DNA of 64,000 nucleotides from an uncultured Treponema sp. (GCA_910584475.1 CAJUBD010000005.1:110881-174880); one strand, 5' to 3'; counted from the first letter of the stretch, positions 7,657-16,256 are shown. Translations and numbers: made by a program. Notes: generated by a model not told the origin, from the sequence alone.

Positions 7657-7854
7657 AGGAGATATGATAAAAACGCCGCTGAAATAGCGCGACATTTTTA
7701 TTATGACAAGTTTGCGATGCAAACTTGCATATATACTTGTGCGCGTCGCAACAAGTTACTTAAACGCGCACACTAAAAAGCCAATCGCGAAATTGTTAGC
7801 AAGCCCGAAGGATTGCGCCTTTCGCTCTTGACTTTTTATGGGAGTGAAAATTTT
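7657..7854 (+). ncRNA. Four-hairpin structured leader, copy 2
   Basis: Same order as copy 1, upstream of the DUF262-HEPN operon. H1 from ATGATAAAAA (7664) to TTTTTATTAT (7704). H2: CAAGTTTGC / GCAAACTTG, loop GAT (7707-7727). H3: TGTGCGCGT / ACGCGCACA (7738-7772). H4: AAAAAGCCAA / TTGACTTTTT (7775-7837), with an enlarged inner part. H3 has a different sequence from copies 1 and 3 but perfect pairing. A 34-codon ATG frame starting at 7583 runs into H1 and ends MIKTPLK; coding is doubtful. A possible TATAAT lies near 7537 without a good -35. Confidence 0.68.
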
Positions 7855-8925
7855 ATGGAAAATATTGTGGAACTTGAAAAAGAAATTGAGGCAGAGCAAA
7901 GGAATGTATCTTATGATACTAGAGAGTATACTATTGAAATAATAGTACAGAAATACTCGGAAAAAATTGATACAGATCAAAATGAATTCTTTGTGCCTGA
8001 ATATCAAAGAGAATTCGTGTGGGATGAAAAACGCCAGTCGAAATTTATTGAGTCTCTTATCATCGGGTTGCCTATTCCTTATATTTTTCTTGCAGAAAAC
8101 AAGGACGGTCGTTTTGAGATTGTGGATGGTTCTCAGCGTATACGTACCCTTGCGGCGTTTTTAGGAAATGAATTGAAGATAGAAAAACTTGATGTTCTTC
8201 ATTCGTTGAATGGTTATAAATTTAGCAAATTACCTATTTCACGACAGCGAAAGTTTAGAAATGTTTCTCTAAAAATGGTAGTCCTGTCTGAACGCACTAG
8301 TGAAAAAACAAAAAATGAAATATTTGAAAGGATAAATCGTGGTAGTGATTTACTTAAAGATATGGAGAAAAGAAAGGGTATTTATAAAGGTGGATTTAAT
8401 GATTTTCTATATAAAATTGCAGAGGATGAAGTTTATAAAAAACTTACTCCTATAGCGAAATGGTTTGAGCATCGCCAAGAAAGAGAGGAACTTCTATTGC
8501 GTTACTTTGCATTTCTTGAGATTTATCCAAATTTTAAAGAGCGCATGGGAATACCACGACAACTTGATGAATATATGGACAAAAAAAATAAGACTTTTAA
8601 TGAAAGCGAGAAAGAAAAATTGTCCTTGGAGTTTAAGAAAATGGTGGATTTTGTCAAGGAAAGTCTGCCCTATGGTTTTTCTAAAAAAGGTAGCCAACAA
8701 GTTTCAAGGGTTTATTTTGAGGCGTTGTCTGTGGGAGTTGCGCTCGCTTTGAGGGAAAATTCAAATTTAGATCCATGTGACAGTAATTTAAAAAAAGTTG
8801 TAGACTCTAGGGAATTTCTTAAAGTGATTTCGGGAAAATATCATACTCATACACCACGAAGGATTGTTGAAAGAATTGATTTCATAAAAAATGCGCTTTT
8901 GACTGAGGAAAAAAATGCAAGGTGA
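7855..8925 (+). CDS. DUF262 (GmrS-like) protein
   Basis: A 356-residue DUF262 protein. The domain is shown by PEYQREFVWDEKRQ (48-61), a helix ending IIGLPIPYIFLA, and the ParB-like nucleotide site DGSQR at 91-95 (usually DGQQR). FERINRGSD corresponds to the conserved F-x-R-[IL]-N-x-G motif. DUF262 is the NTPase/sensor half of GmrSD-type restriction enzymes and occurs alone in many defence operons. No DUF1524 nuclease domain is present. The next gene, overlapping by 11 bp, encodes a HEPN protein, which suggests a two-component system. The DNA is strongly AT-rich. The start has GGGAG 10 nt upstream. Confidence 0.85.
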   Translation: MENIVELEKEIEAEQRNVSYDTREYTIEIIVQKYSEKIDTDQNEFFVPEYQREFVWDEKRQSKFIESLIIGLPIPYIFLAENKDGRFEIVDGSQRIRTLAAFLGNELKIEKLDVLHSLNGYKFSKLPISRQRKFRNVSLKMVVLSERTSEKTKNEIFERINRGSDLLKDMEKRKGIYKGGFNDFLYKIAEDEVYKKLTPIAKWFEHRQEREELLLRYFAFLEIYPNFKERMGIPRQLDEYMDKKNKTFNESEKEKLSLEFKKMVDFVKESLPYGFSKKGSQQVSRVYFEALSVGVALALRENSNLDPCDSNLKKVVDSREFLKVISGKYHTHTPRRIVERIDFIKNALLTEEKNAR

Positions 8926-9514
8926 GCCAAAAAAGGTATTGGTTGCAAGGCATGAAGATTTGAACATTATAATGTCTCTGTTGGATTCTTTACCTGTGGA
9001 CAAAGCGGCAATTATAAAGTCTTCAATAATTATGATGATTTACAATATGGTTGAAGGTACTTTTACCGCCTTGTTGCAAGAAGTTTTTGATTTTTTGGTA
9101 GAAACTCATTCAGATGTTGAGTCTATTTCTGATGAACTTAAAAAAACATTCCTTAAATATCATTCTAAGTGTATTGGTAATGATATAAATAAGTTAGATG
9201 AATTTCGTAAAAAAGGATTAATAGAGATACCTGAATTTTGTGACTATGTAAAGCATATAAAACTTTATTCTGGAAACCTTGATGCTAAAGAAATACGAAA
9301 CGTCTCTAAGAATTTTGGTGTCAACATAGGTTGTGACAAGAAGTATGCCTCTCTTTTATTTGTAAAAAATTATAGAAATAGTCTTGCTCATGGTGAGACA
9401 AGGTATTTAGATGCCTGTAGAGATAGAAGTAAAAATGAAATTGAGTTGTATAAAGAAGAAGCTTATAGCTTTATGAATAAAGTGATTATTGCATTTGAAA
9501 AAGTTTATGGATAA
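8915..9514 (+). CDS. HEPN-domain protein, MAE_28990/MAE_18760-like
   Basis: A 199-residue helical protein. The C-terminal part has the HEPN ribonuclease signature R-x4-H as R154-N-S-L-A-H159, preceded by LLFVKNY, and ends in an amphipathic helix. N-terminal helices (SSIIMMIYNMVEGTFTALL) match the MAE_28990/MAE_18760 HEPN group that commonly sits beside DUF262 genes. HEPN proteins cleave RNA and act as toxins or abortive-infection effectors. The 11-bp overlap with the DUF262 gene implies coupling. The catalytic Arg and His are intact, so activity is expected; the trigger and target are unknown. Confidence 0.75.
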   Translation: MQGEPKKVLVARHEDLNIIMSLLDSLPVDKAAIIKSSIIMMIYNMVEGTFTALLQEVFDFLVETHSDVESISDELKKTFLKYHSKCIGNDINKLDEFRKKGLIEIPEFCDYVKHIKLYSGNLDAKEIRNVSKNFGVNIGCDKKYASLLFVKNYRNSLAHGETRYLDACRDRSKNEIELYKEEAYSFMNKVIIAFEKVYG

Positions 9515-9517
9515 GAG

Positions 9518-11044
9518 ATGAAGAAAATGGGTGCAGGGGAAAAAATAGCGCATAATACTGTTTTTCTATATGTTCGTCAGATTCTAAATTTGCTTATAAG
9601 TCTTTATGCGGTTAGAATGGTTCTTAAAATATTAGGTACAGAGGATTATGGAATTTACTGTGTTATTGCAGGGATTGTAGCAATGACAGGTTTTTTAAAC
9701 AATTCCATGGCTAATGCCAGCCAGAGATATTTTTCATTTGAATTGGGGAAAAAGAATATAAATGGACTTTCAGAAATATTTTCAATGACGATTGTAAGTT
9801 ATGTGGGAATTTCCCTTTTTCTTATAATTATATCTGAAACAATAGGTGCTTGGTATATTCAAAACAAATTGATATTACCTTTTGGCAGGGAAAATGCAGT
9901 AAGCATGTCGTTTCAGTGCGTCATCATTACTTTTATATTTTCATTTATTGCCTCTCCCTTTATAGCATTGATAATTGCACACGAAAATATGTTTGTTTTT
10001 TCACTTGTCAGTGTTTTTGAGTCAGTTGCAAAATTCATTATGACGATTCTTTTGTCAAAACTGCATTTTGACAAACTGATTCTTTACAGTATCCTAATGA
10101 TTTTTCCATCGTTTGTGTCGTTTCTTATTTTTTTTTGCTTTTGTTTTACGAAATATAAAAATATCAAATTTAAAAAATATTGGAACTGGAAACAAATAAA
10201 GGAAATGTATATCTATACGATTTCCAATCTAGGTGGATCGGTGATAAATATTTTTAAGATTCAGATACTGAATATTTTTATAAATCAAAAATTCAATTCC
10301 AAGATTGTAGCTGGAAGAGGGATTGCTACAAGCATTAGCGGAATTATACAGAGCTTTTCCGTGAATTTTTCAACAGCGATAAGTCCGTTTGTTACAAAAA
10401 AATTTGCACAAGGATGCAGAAAAGAATTGTGCTCTTTTTTGGGTTTCTCATGTAAAATTTCATACTTCATAAATTTTGTTATAGGGCTTCCCGCAGTATT
10501 GGAGATGGAGTACCTTTTGAAACTTTGGCTAAAAACACCGCCTGAGTACTCTTCTGTTTTCTCTCAGTTGATAATAATTGATTGCTGCATAGATTCTCTT
10601 ACACTTCCATTGATGGTTGGAATTCAGGCAACTGGAAGAATTTCTAAATATGTTCTTTCTATGTCTGTTTTCAATATATTGTATCTTCCTGTCTGCCTTA
10701 TGCTGTTCTATTTTGGATTTAATGCAACTTCAGCTTTGCTTGTTGCGCCATTTTTTACATTCGTTTCAATTTTTATACGAATCTATTACATCTGTAAAAA
10801 TATTGGCTACAAATTTATGAATATGACTTTTGAAATTATCATTCCAGTTTTTGTTGTTACTGTTTTTACCGCTGGCATTATGTATTTAATAGTCAGAAAC
10901 ATTGAACAGTCTTTTTTGCGTCTGTGTCTTACAGTATTTGCCTCTTTTGCGCTAAACGTTTTTTTTATATTTTTACTTGGTTTGAATAAAACGGAACGAA
11001 GCTTTGTGTATTCAAAAATAAAAGCAAAGTTTCGAGGAGTTTGA
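9518..11044 (+). CDS. Polysaccharide flippase (Wzx/MATE-like)
   Basis: A 508-residue integral membrane protein with about 12-14 hydrophobic segments, starting with the motif GEKIAHNTVFLYVRQILNL, then LGTEDYGIYCVIAGIV and NNSMANASQRYFSFELG. These are typical of the oligosaccharide flippase branch of the MOP superfamily. It would move lipid-linked repeat units across the inner membrane. It is the first gene of an ATGA-coupled glycan operon and follows the HEPN gene by only 3 nt, so it may be co-transcribed with the defence pair. The DNA is AT-rich relative to the flanking core genes. Confidence 0.87.
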   Translation: MKKMGAGEKIAHNTVFLYVRQILNLLISLYAVRMVLKILGTEDYGIYCVIAGIVAMTGFLNNSMANASQRYFSFELGKKNINGLSEIFSMTIVSYVGISLFLIIISETIGAWYIQNKLILPFGRENAVSMSFQCVIITFIFSFIASPFIALIIAHENMFVFSLVSVFESVAKFIMTILLSKLHFDKLILYSILMIFPSFVSFLIFFCFCFTKYKNIKFKKYWNWKQIKEMYIYTISNLGGSVINIFKIQILNIFINQKFNSKIVAGRGIATSISGIIQSFSVNFSTAISPFVTKKFAQGCRKELCSFLGFSCKISYFINFVIGLPAVLEMEYLLKLWLKTPPEYSSVFSQLIIIDCCIDSLTLPLMVGIQATGRISKYVLSMSVFNILYLPVCLMLFYFGFNATSALLVAPFFTFVSIFIRIYYICKNIGYKFMNMTFEIIIPVFVVTVFTAGIMYLIVRNIEQSFLRLCLTVFASFALNVFFIFLLGLNKTERSFVYSKIKAKFRGV

Positions 11045-11046
11045 TT

Positions 11047-11931
11047 ATGACTATATCTACAAAAAAAACTGACATGCAATATACAGATGAACTTCCACCT
11101 TTTACATTCAATCAAACAGGGATGTTGTATTCAGATTCAAATTATATTCTTGACTGGAATGACGGAAATAGATATGGAAAAGTCGGATTTCATATTGAAG
11201 ATGATATAATATACCTGCAAACATGTTTGATTGACTTCGGGAATGAAACTTGTTTTTCCCGAATTATAAAGTATCTTTTAAAGAAATTCCATCCGAAATC
11301 AATAGAATGTCATTATTGTTTTTATAATTTTTTTAATAATTTGGACAATGATAATAATTTTTCGGTTGAACTTCCTACTTATGTTGAAGACTTGCTTATG
11401 AGAGAAGAGAGAAAAAAAAGATACAACTTGCGCAGAGAAAGAAGAATTCTTGCAGATATGGGAGTGTTTTTTTGTGAGGTTGATCATTCTGAATTTGAAT
11501 CGGTGGTAAAAATATTCTTCAAATACAAAAAAAACACTCATAACCGCGACTGGAATTTGTCGCCAACAGCTTTTTTAAAATGGCTGAACATAACAAATAT
11601 CTATGCTTTGAAGAAAGACGAATCGTATATTGCATTTGTTTTGTCTGATGAGCATTTCAAAAAAGTTATTTTTCAGCAGACAAGTTATGATTTGGAATGG
11701 AAAAGGTATTCTCCTGGTTCTGTGCTGTATTTTTATTTTCTTGAGGAGATGATTAGGAAGGGTAATACAGAAGTTTTTTTAGGGGGGGGGTATCACGAAT
11801 ATAAAAAAATGTTCGGAAGCAGGGAGGATACAACTTTTAACGGTTCGATTTCTAGACACTGGGTCTTTAAAGGTATATGCAAGACACTACATGGCATAGC
11901 TTCAAGAACAAAACATTTGCTTTTAAAATAA
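11047..11931 (+). CDS. GNAT/FemAB-like acyltransferase with in-frame poly-G tract
   Basis: A 294-residue protein related to the GNAT/BioF2-type (Acetyltransf_6) family: RYNLRRERRILADMG resembles the basic helix of that family, followed by a KKNTHNRDW segment, a LKKDESYIAFVLSD strand-turn-strand, and FLGGGYHEYKKMFGS, where K-x-x-F-G-S is characteristic. It probably adds an acyl or amino-acyl group to a sugar. Nine G encode the GGG of that motif, so slippage would truncate the protein. ATG 11047 is chosen because GAGGAG lies just upstream; it overlaps the end of the flippase gene closely. Confidence 0.65.
   Translation: MTISTKKTDMQYTDELPPFTFNQTGMLYSDSNYILDWNDGNRYGKVGFHIEDDIIYLQTCLIDFGNETCFSRIIKYLLKKFHPKSIECHYCFYNFFNNLDNDNNFSVELPTYVEDLLMREERKKRYNLRRERRILADMGVFFCEVDHSEFESVVKIFFKYKKNTHNRDWNLSPTAFLKWLNITNIYALKKDESYIAFVLSDEHFKKVIFQQTSYDLEWKRYSPGSVLYFYFLEEMIRKGNTEVFLGGGYHEYKKMFGSREDTTFNGSISRHWVFKGICKTLHGIASRTKHLLLK
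11782..11790. repeat. Homopolymeric tract of 9 G inside the acyltransferase gene
   Basis: Nine G, preceded nearby by seven T, encode three glycines in frame. Loss or gain of one base would shift the frame within the last fifth of the gene. Candidate contingency locus, currently in the ON state. Confidence 0.6.
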
Positions 11932-11946
11932 ATAAAGAAGGAAAAG

Positions 11947-12972
11947 ATGAAAACAGGAATTATTACTTTTCATGATACAACAAATTATGGGGTAACCCTT
12001 CAGTCTTATTCTCTCTATAAAGCGGTGCACGATCTTGGATATGATTGTGAGATTATAGACTATCAGTGTGAAAATATACAAAAACGGGAGCTCCCTTATA
12101 TAAACATTTATGGAACATTACGCAATTTTGCAAGTTCTTTGTTGCATTGTCCAAAACGTTTGGTAAAGCACATTAATCTTAAGAAATTTGTCAAACGATA
12201 TGAGATGCTTTCTGATAAGACATATACAAGAAAAAACATATCCGAAAGTAATTCTGATTATAAAAAATTCATTGTTGGGAGCGACATTTTATGGAATCTT
12301 TCTATTTCAGGAAATGATTTTTCTTATTTCCTTGATTTTGCAGAAGACTGCAAAAAGAAATTCAGTTATGCAACGTCAATTGGAGAGCCGTGGAATGACA
12401 GAGAAAAATTTGAATTAAAAGAGTATCTTTCACGTTTTGATGGGATTTCAGTTAGGGAAAATGAGGCTATAGATTGGGTTGAAGAATTAACAGGCACGAA
12501 ACCATCCCTTGTCTGTGATCCTACAATGCTTGTTGAAAACAATGAATGGGAAAAATTGGCGTCGAAACAAATGCATACAAATTATGTTTTAGTATATCTT
12601 CCCAATGAAAAATGCAATATAGATGCCAAAAGATATGCCGCAACGCATAATTTAAAGGTTATAGAATTACACGCCTATGATTCAATTGGAAGTTTTCTTT
12701 CAAAAGTAAAATATGCAGAATGTATTTTTACTGGTTCATATCATGGTTTTTTGTTTGCTTTGTATTTTCATACAAATATTATGTTTTATAATTTTCAGGA
12801 TACTTCAAGGATGCGATTTTTAGCAACTAAATTCAATATTGGCAATAATGATGCTACATACCTTACTGAAATAAAATGTGTGCCTGAAATTGATTGGCAA
12901 TTTGTTGATGAGGTCAGAAAAGATTTCAGAAATTTTTCTTTGCAATATTTAAAGGAACTTTTAGAGAAATGA
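11947..12972 (+). CDS. Polysaccharide pyruvyl transferase family protein
   Basis: A 341-residue protein with the family opening MKTGIITFHDTTNYGVTLQSYSLYKAV, where the NYG-x-x-LQ element is typical, then KFIVGSDILWNLS (GSDxxW motif), SYATSIGEPW, and FDGISVRENEAIDWVEELTG, followed by CDPTMLV. The C-terminal GSYHGFLFALYF matches the conserved S-x-H-G nucleotide-sugar-like site. It should transfer pyruvate from phosphoenolpyruvate to a glycan sugar. The next gene, an FrhB-like Fe-S protein, overlaps by ATGA, a pairing common in glycan loci. Confidence 0.87.
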   Translation: MKTGIITFHDTTNYGVTLQSYSLYKAVHDLGYDCEIIDYQCENIQKRELPYINIYGTLRNFASSLLHCPKRLVKHINLKKFVKRYEMLSDKTYTRKNISESNSDYKKFIVGSDILWNLSISGNDFSYFLDFAEDCKKKFSYATSIGEPWNDREKFELKEYLSRFDGISVRENEAIDWVEELTGTKPSLVCDPTMLVENNEWEKLASKQMHTNYVLVYLPNEKCNIDAKRYAATHNLKVIELHAYDSIGSFLSKVKYAECIFTGSYHGFLFALYFHTNIMFYNFQDTSRMRFLATKFNIGNNDATYLTEIKCVPEIDWQFVDEVRKDFRNFSLQYLKELLEK

Positions 12973-14210
12973 TATGTACTGCTGAAAAATGTACAGCTTG
13001 CGGGGCTTGTGTCGCAAGCTGCGAAAAAAAAGCTATAGTTCTCACAGAGGATTCTTTTGGAACTCTTTATCCGTTTGTTGATGAAAACAAATGCGTTCGT
13101 TGTTTCCTTTGTAGAAAAGTATGTCCTAACAATCAGGAGATTGCGTTCAAAAAGGTCACGGATTGTTATGCGGCCTACAGTAAAAATAAGTATATATATA
13201 ATGCAGCAGCTTCTGGCGGCATTGCTTCTGAACTTTATCGAGTAGCACTTGAATGTAATTTTTTTGTGATGGGAACTTGTTTTGAGAGAAAATCAGGAGT
13301 TTTCTTCCGAGAAATAAAAAATGATTCTGATTTGAAATGGGCATCCAATTCTAAATATGTCTATTCAAATATGCTTTCTGCATTTGAAAAATATCTTAAT
13401 AATTTGCAAATAGGAAGAAATGCGCTTTTTATTGGACTTCCGTGTCAGTGTGCGGCTTTGTATTTTTACATAAATTTGAAAGATAAAAAGCTCAATGAAA
13501 AACTATACCTTGTAAATCTAATTTGTCACGGAGTTCCAAATTGGAAATATCTTGATGAACATTTATCATCTATTGAATATAAATACAAAAATGAAACTGC
13601 TAGTCTTTTTTTTCGAGGAAAAGTCATTTGTGAAAGTCGAAAGAACTTTAGTTCTTTCGACTATCATCTGAGATGCATCTCAGATGATAGTCGTCTGTTT
13701 TATATACGAGATATGCATAAAAACGAAACTTATGGAAATGCATTTCTCAGCAGTCTTATATTTAGGGAAAACTGTTATTCATGTTCTTATGCACGATCAG
13801 AGCGTTTTTCAGATTTGACGATTGGAGACTATGATGGGCTTGGTTGTATGGCTGAGTATAAAAATCAGATAAAGCAAGTTTCTTGCATACTTGTTTCCTC
13901 AGAGAAAGGGAGCGAGCTTGTAAATAAAGTAAGCAACAGTTTGTATCTTGAGAGGCGACCTTTACAAGAACCTTTTAAGATGAATGGTCAATTGAATTTT
14001 CCCTCGTGTGCTCATAGAAACAAGGATAAATTCAAGAAAATTTATTTTGCCACAGGCGATTTTGAGCTTGCGGTAAAAAAAACATTGTTCAAAGAACTGT
14101 ATCTATCTTTTGACTTCTATGGAAAAATAAAGTCCTTTATAAAAAGGAATTTTCATTTTATTTATGCTATTTATGAAAAAATAAAACTGCGCCAAAGGAG
14201 TTGCAAATGA
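12969..14210 (+). CDS. Ferredoxin-FrhB-like (coenzyme F420 hydrogenase beta-type) protein of glycan loci
   Basis: A 413-residue protein. Two 4Fe-4S ferredoxin motifs lie at C8/C11/C14/C18 and C42/C45/C48/C52. The FrhB/FdhB N-region follows with AASGGIASEL, then LPCQCAALYFYI and NLICHGVPNW, and a late C-x2-C pair in ENCYSCSYARSERFSDLTIGDY. Proteins of this type accompany pyruvyl transferases in polysaccharide clusters, where their redox role is unproven. Codons 223-242 are written in nested perfect palindromes (see separate entry). It overlaps both neighbours by 4 bp. Confidence 0.82.
   Translation: MICTAEKCTACGACVASCEKKAIVLTEDSFGTLYPFVDENKCVRCFLCRKVCPNNQEIAFKKVTDCYAAYSKNKYIYNAAASGGIASELYRVALECNFFVMGTCFERKSGVFFREIKNDSDLKWASNSKYVYSNMLSAFEKYLNNLQIGRNALFIGLPCQCAALYFYINLKDKKLNEKLYLVNLICHGVPNWKYLDEHLSSIEYKYKNETASLFFRGKVICESRKNFSSFDYHLRCISDDSRLFYIRDMHKNETYGNAFLSSLIFRENCYSCSYARSERFSDLTIGDYDGLGCMAEYKNQIKQVSCILVSSEKGSELVNKVSNSLYLERRPLQEPFKMNGQLNFPSCAHRNKDKFKKIYFATGDFELAVKKTLFKELYLSFDFYGKIKSFIKRNFHFIYAIYEKIKLRQRSCK
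13635..13693. repeat. Nested perfect palindromes inside the FrhB-like gene
   Basis: Arms AGTCGAAAGAACT (13635-13647) and AGTTCTTTCGACT (13650-13662) form a 13-bp stem with a 2-nt loop. Overlapping it, 13658-13693 is a 36-bp perfect palindrome centred on GATGCATC. The two hairpins share bases 13658-13662 and so exclude each other. The frame stays open through both. Confidence 0.85.
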
Positions 14211-15148
14211 TACGGAATGGATTGAGGAAAGCAAAACATTTTCTCCAAGACATTGGAACGAAAGGTTATGTCCTTATGCTACACAGGGTCTCTGAAATTG
14301 ATATGAACGGAATTTTTATGAATGAAAACATGAAAGTTTCTCCTGATTTTCTTGAACAATTTATTCTGAAATACAAAGACATATATGACTTCATTCCATC
14401 TACAGAAATAAATAACAGATTAAAATATGGAAAAAATAATAGAAAATTCATAGTTTTTACAATGGATGATGGATACCTTGATAATTATACTACGGCGTTA
14501 CCGATTTTTAGTAAGTATGCTGTTCCTTTTACAATTTTCATTGCAACAGATTTTCCAAATCTAAACTGTTTTTTATGGTGGCATATTCTTGGTGATATGA
14601 TTCTGAAGAATGATTCTATTCAGATTTCTGATGGAACTGTTTTTCCATGTCCTGATTTATATTCTAAAAATCATGTTTTTGAAAAGCTGCGATTAAAAGT
14701 ACTTGGTTTGAGCCAGAATGATTTGATTACAGAATTCAAAAAACTATTTAACATCTCTCTTCCTGATCTGCGAAGTTTGAATGAAAAATATTGCATGAAC
14801 TGGAAAAATGTTGAAACTATTTCTAAAAATCCTTTGGTTACAATAGGGGCACATACCGCGCATCATTGCAATCTGCGTACACTGAAAACAGAATATGATG
14901 TGCTCAATGAAATAGAAAGAGGCTCGTTGGAACTGAAAAATCATCTTAAAGATTATATGCCATTTGTTTTTGCGTACCCATTTGGTTCTCCGTTAGAAAT
15001 CGGAAAAAGGGAACTTGCGGTTGCTAGAAAAATTGGTTTTAAGAATGCGTTTTTAGGTTGCGGAAGAGGGGTGAAAACTTACTCGGATGCATTTGCAATT
15101 CCTCGAATTGCTTTTACGGAGCATTTCGATTTCTCTGTCTTAAAGTGA
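14207..15148 (+). CDS. Polysaccharide deacetylase (NodB homology domain)
   Basis: A 313-residue carbohydrate esterase-4 type protein. VLMLHRVSE near residue 24 is the usual opening; FTMDDGYLDNY (84-94) holds the metal and catalytic aspartates D87 and D88; IGAHTAHHCNLRTL contains the second H-(S/T)-x-x-H metal motif as H-T-A-H-H; and VFAYPFGSP matches the third motif. It should remove N- or O-acetyl groups from a glycan or lipid-linked sugar. There is no signal peptide, so it probably acts in the cytoplasm. ATG 14207 overlaps the previous stop as ATGA with AAAGGAG before it. Confidence 0.87.
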   Translation: MIRNGLRKAKHFLQDIGTKGYVLMLHRVSEIDMNGIFMNENMKVSPDFLEQFILKYKDIYDFIPSTEINNRLKYGKNNRKFIVFTMDDGYLDNYTTALPIFSKYAVPFTIFIATDFPNLNCFLWWHILGDMILKNDSIQISDGTVFPCPDLYSKNHVFEKLRLKVLGLSQNDLITEFKKLFNISLPDLRSLNEKYCMNWKNVETISKNPLVTIGAHTAHHCNLRTLKTEYDVLNEIERGSLELKNHLKDYMPFVFAYPFGSPLEIGKRELAVARKIGFKNAFLGCGRGVKTYSDAFAIPRIAFTEHFDFSVLK

Positions 15149-15161
15149 AAGAGGTTCTTTT

Positions 15162-16256
15162 ATGGTAAAGAAAATTTCAAGTAGTAAAAAATCTATTTCT
15201 TTTTTGCTACCTGGTAGCGGAAAATACCCCAGCGGGGGATACAAGGTTGTATATGAACAGGCAAACAGGCTTTCGGAAGCTGGATATGATGTGAATATTG
15301 TATATCCTGTTCATACATTTATACAAAGAGTCACCATTAGGAATGTTTTAGGCATGGCAAGAAGATACTTCAAAGGATTTATGGGAAGTCAGTTTAAAGC
15401 GCGTTGGTTTGATTTAAATAAGGAAATCCATGAGATGAAAGTATTTTCCCTAAAATATCATAATATGCCGAAAACAGAATATTATTGTGCTACAAGTTTG
15501 GAAACTTCTTATTATTTGAATGCATATAAAATTCCTTGCAGGAATAAAATATATTACATTCAGGGGTATGAAACATGGAATGTACCAGAGCCGTATGCGA
15601 CAAATTCTTATAAATTTGACATGAAAAAGATTGCAATAGCACCTTACATTGTAGAGAAAGTTGAGTCTGTTGGATGCAAACCTTTTTTTATTCCGAACGG
15701 ATTTGATTTTAATGCTTTTGGTCTAGACAGTCCGATTGAAGAACGGAATCCTCACACGGCGATGATGATGTACTCTACGAACGATGATATAAAAAGATGT
15801 TCGGACATGATAGCGGCATTCAACAAAGTAAAAGAAGATGTGGTTGATTTAAAAGTCCTTGTTTTCGGTGTTTCTGTGCGTCCAAAAAATTTGCCCGATT
15901 TTTTTGAGTATTATAGGCTTCCTTCGAAAAAATTGCTTCGCAAATTATATAATTCCGTCGCAGTTTTTGTTGCCGCGAGCCGTACGGAGGGGTTCGCCTT
16001 GCCGCCTGGCGAGGCTTTTATCTGTGGCTGCGCGTTGTGCTGTACGGATATCGGCGGGTTCGGGGTGTATGCGGTAGAAGGCAAGACCGCATTGACAAGT
16101 CCTGTCTATGACATTGGAAAACTAGCTGAGAACATTGCTTTTTTGCTAACGCACAGTGATGTGCGGATACGACTGGCAAAAGCTGGAAACGAGCTTATGA
16201 AACAGTTTACTTGGGAAAAAGCATTTGAAAAATTTATGAGGGTCATTGAGGAATGA
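15162..16256 (+). CDS. GT4-type glycosyltransferase
   Basis: A 364-residue GT-B fold enzyme. SGGYKVVYEQANRLSEAGYDV (N-domain glycine loop), ETWNVPEPYATNSY, IPNGFDFNAF and the C-terminal donor site ASRTEGFALPPGEAF, with the E-x7-E spacing of GT4 enzymes, are visible. The donor sugar cannot be told. The gene is AT-rich except for about 130 bases at 15960-16090 encoding the donor site, which are markedly GC-rich. It overlaps the next gene by ATGA. Confidence 0.82.
   Translation: MVKKISSSKKSISFLLPGSGKYPSGGYKVVYEQANRLSEAGYDVNIVYPVHTFIQRVTIRNVLGMARRYFKGFMGSQFKARWFDLNKEIHEMKVFSLKYHNMPKTEYYCATSLETSYYLNAYKIPCRNKIYYIQGYETWNVPEPYATNSYKFDMKKIAIAPYIVEKVESVGCKPFFIPNGFDFNAFGLDSPIEERNPHTAMMMYSTNDDIKRCSDMIAAFNKVKEDVVDLKVLVFGVSVRPKNLPDFFEYYRLPSKKLLRKLYNSVAVFVAASRTEGFALPPGEAFICGCALCCTDIGGFGVYAVEGKTALTSPVYDIGKLAENIAFLLTHSDVRIRLAKAGNELMKQFTWEKAFEKFMRVIEE

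Noticed and set aside
7583..7687. A 34-codon ORF ending MIKTPLK that runs into leader copy 2, and the 7-codon MIKTPLK frame in all copies
   Set aside because: The GGAG lies 1-3 nt from the 7-codon ATG, too close for efficient initiation, and the codons coincide with the H1 stem, so nucleotide-level pairing explains the conservation. Not excluded as a leader peptide.
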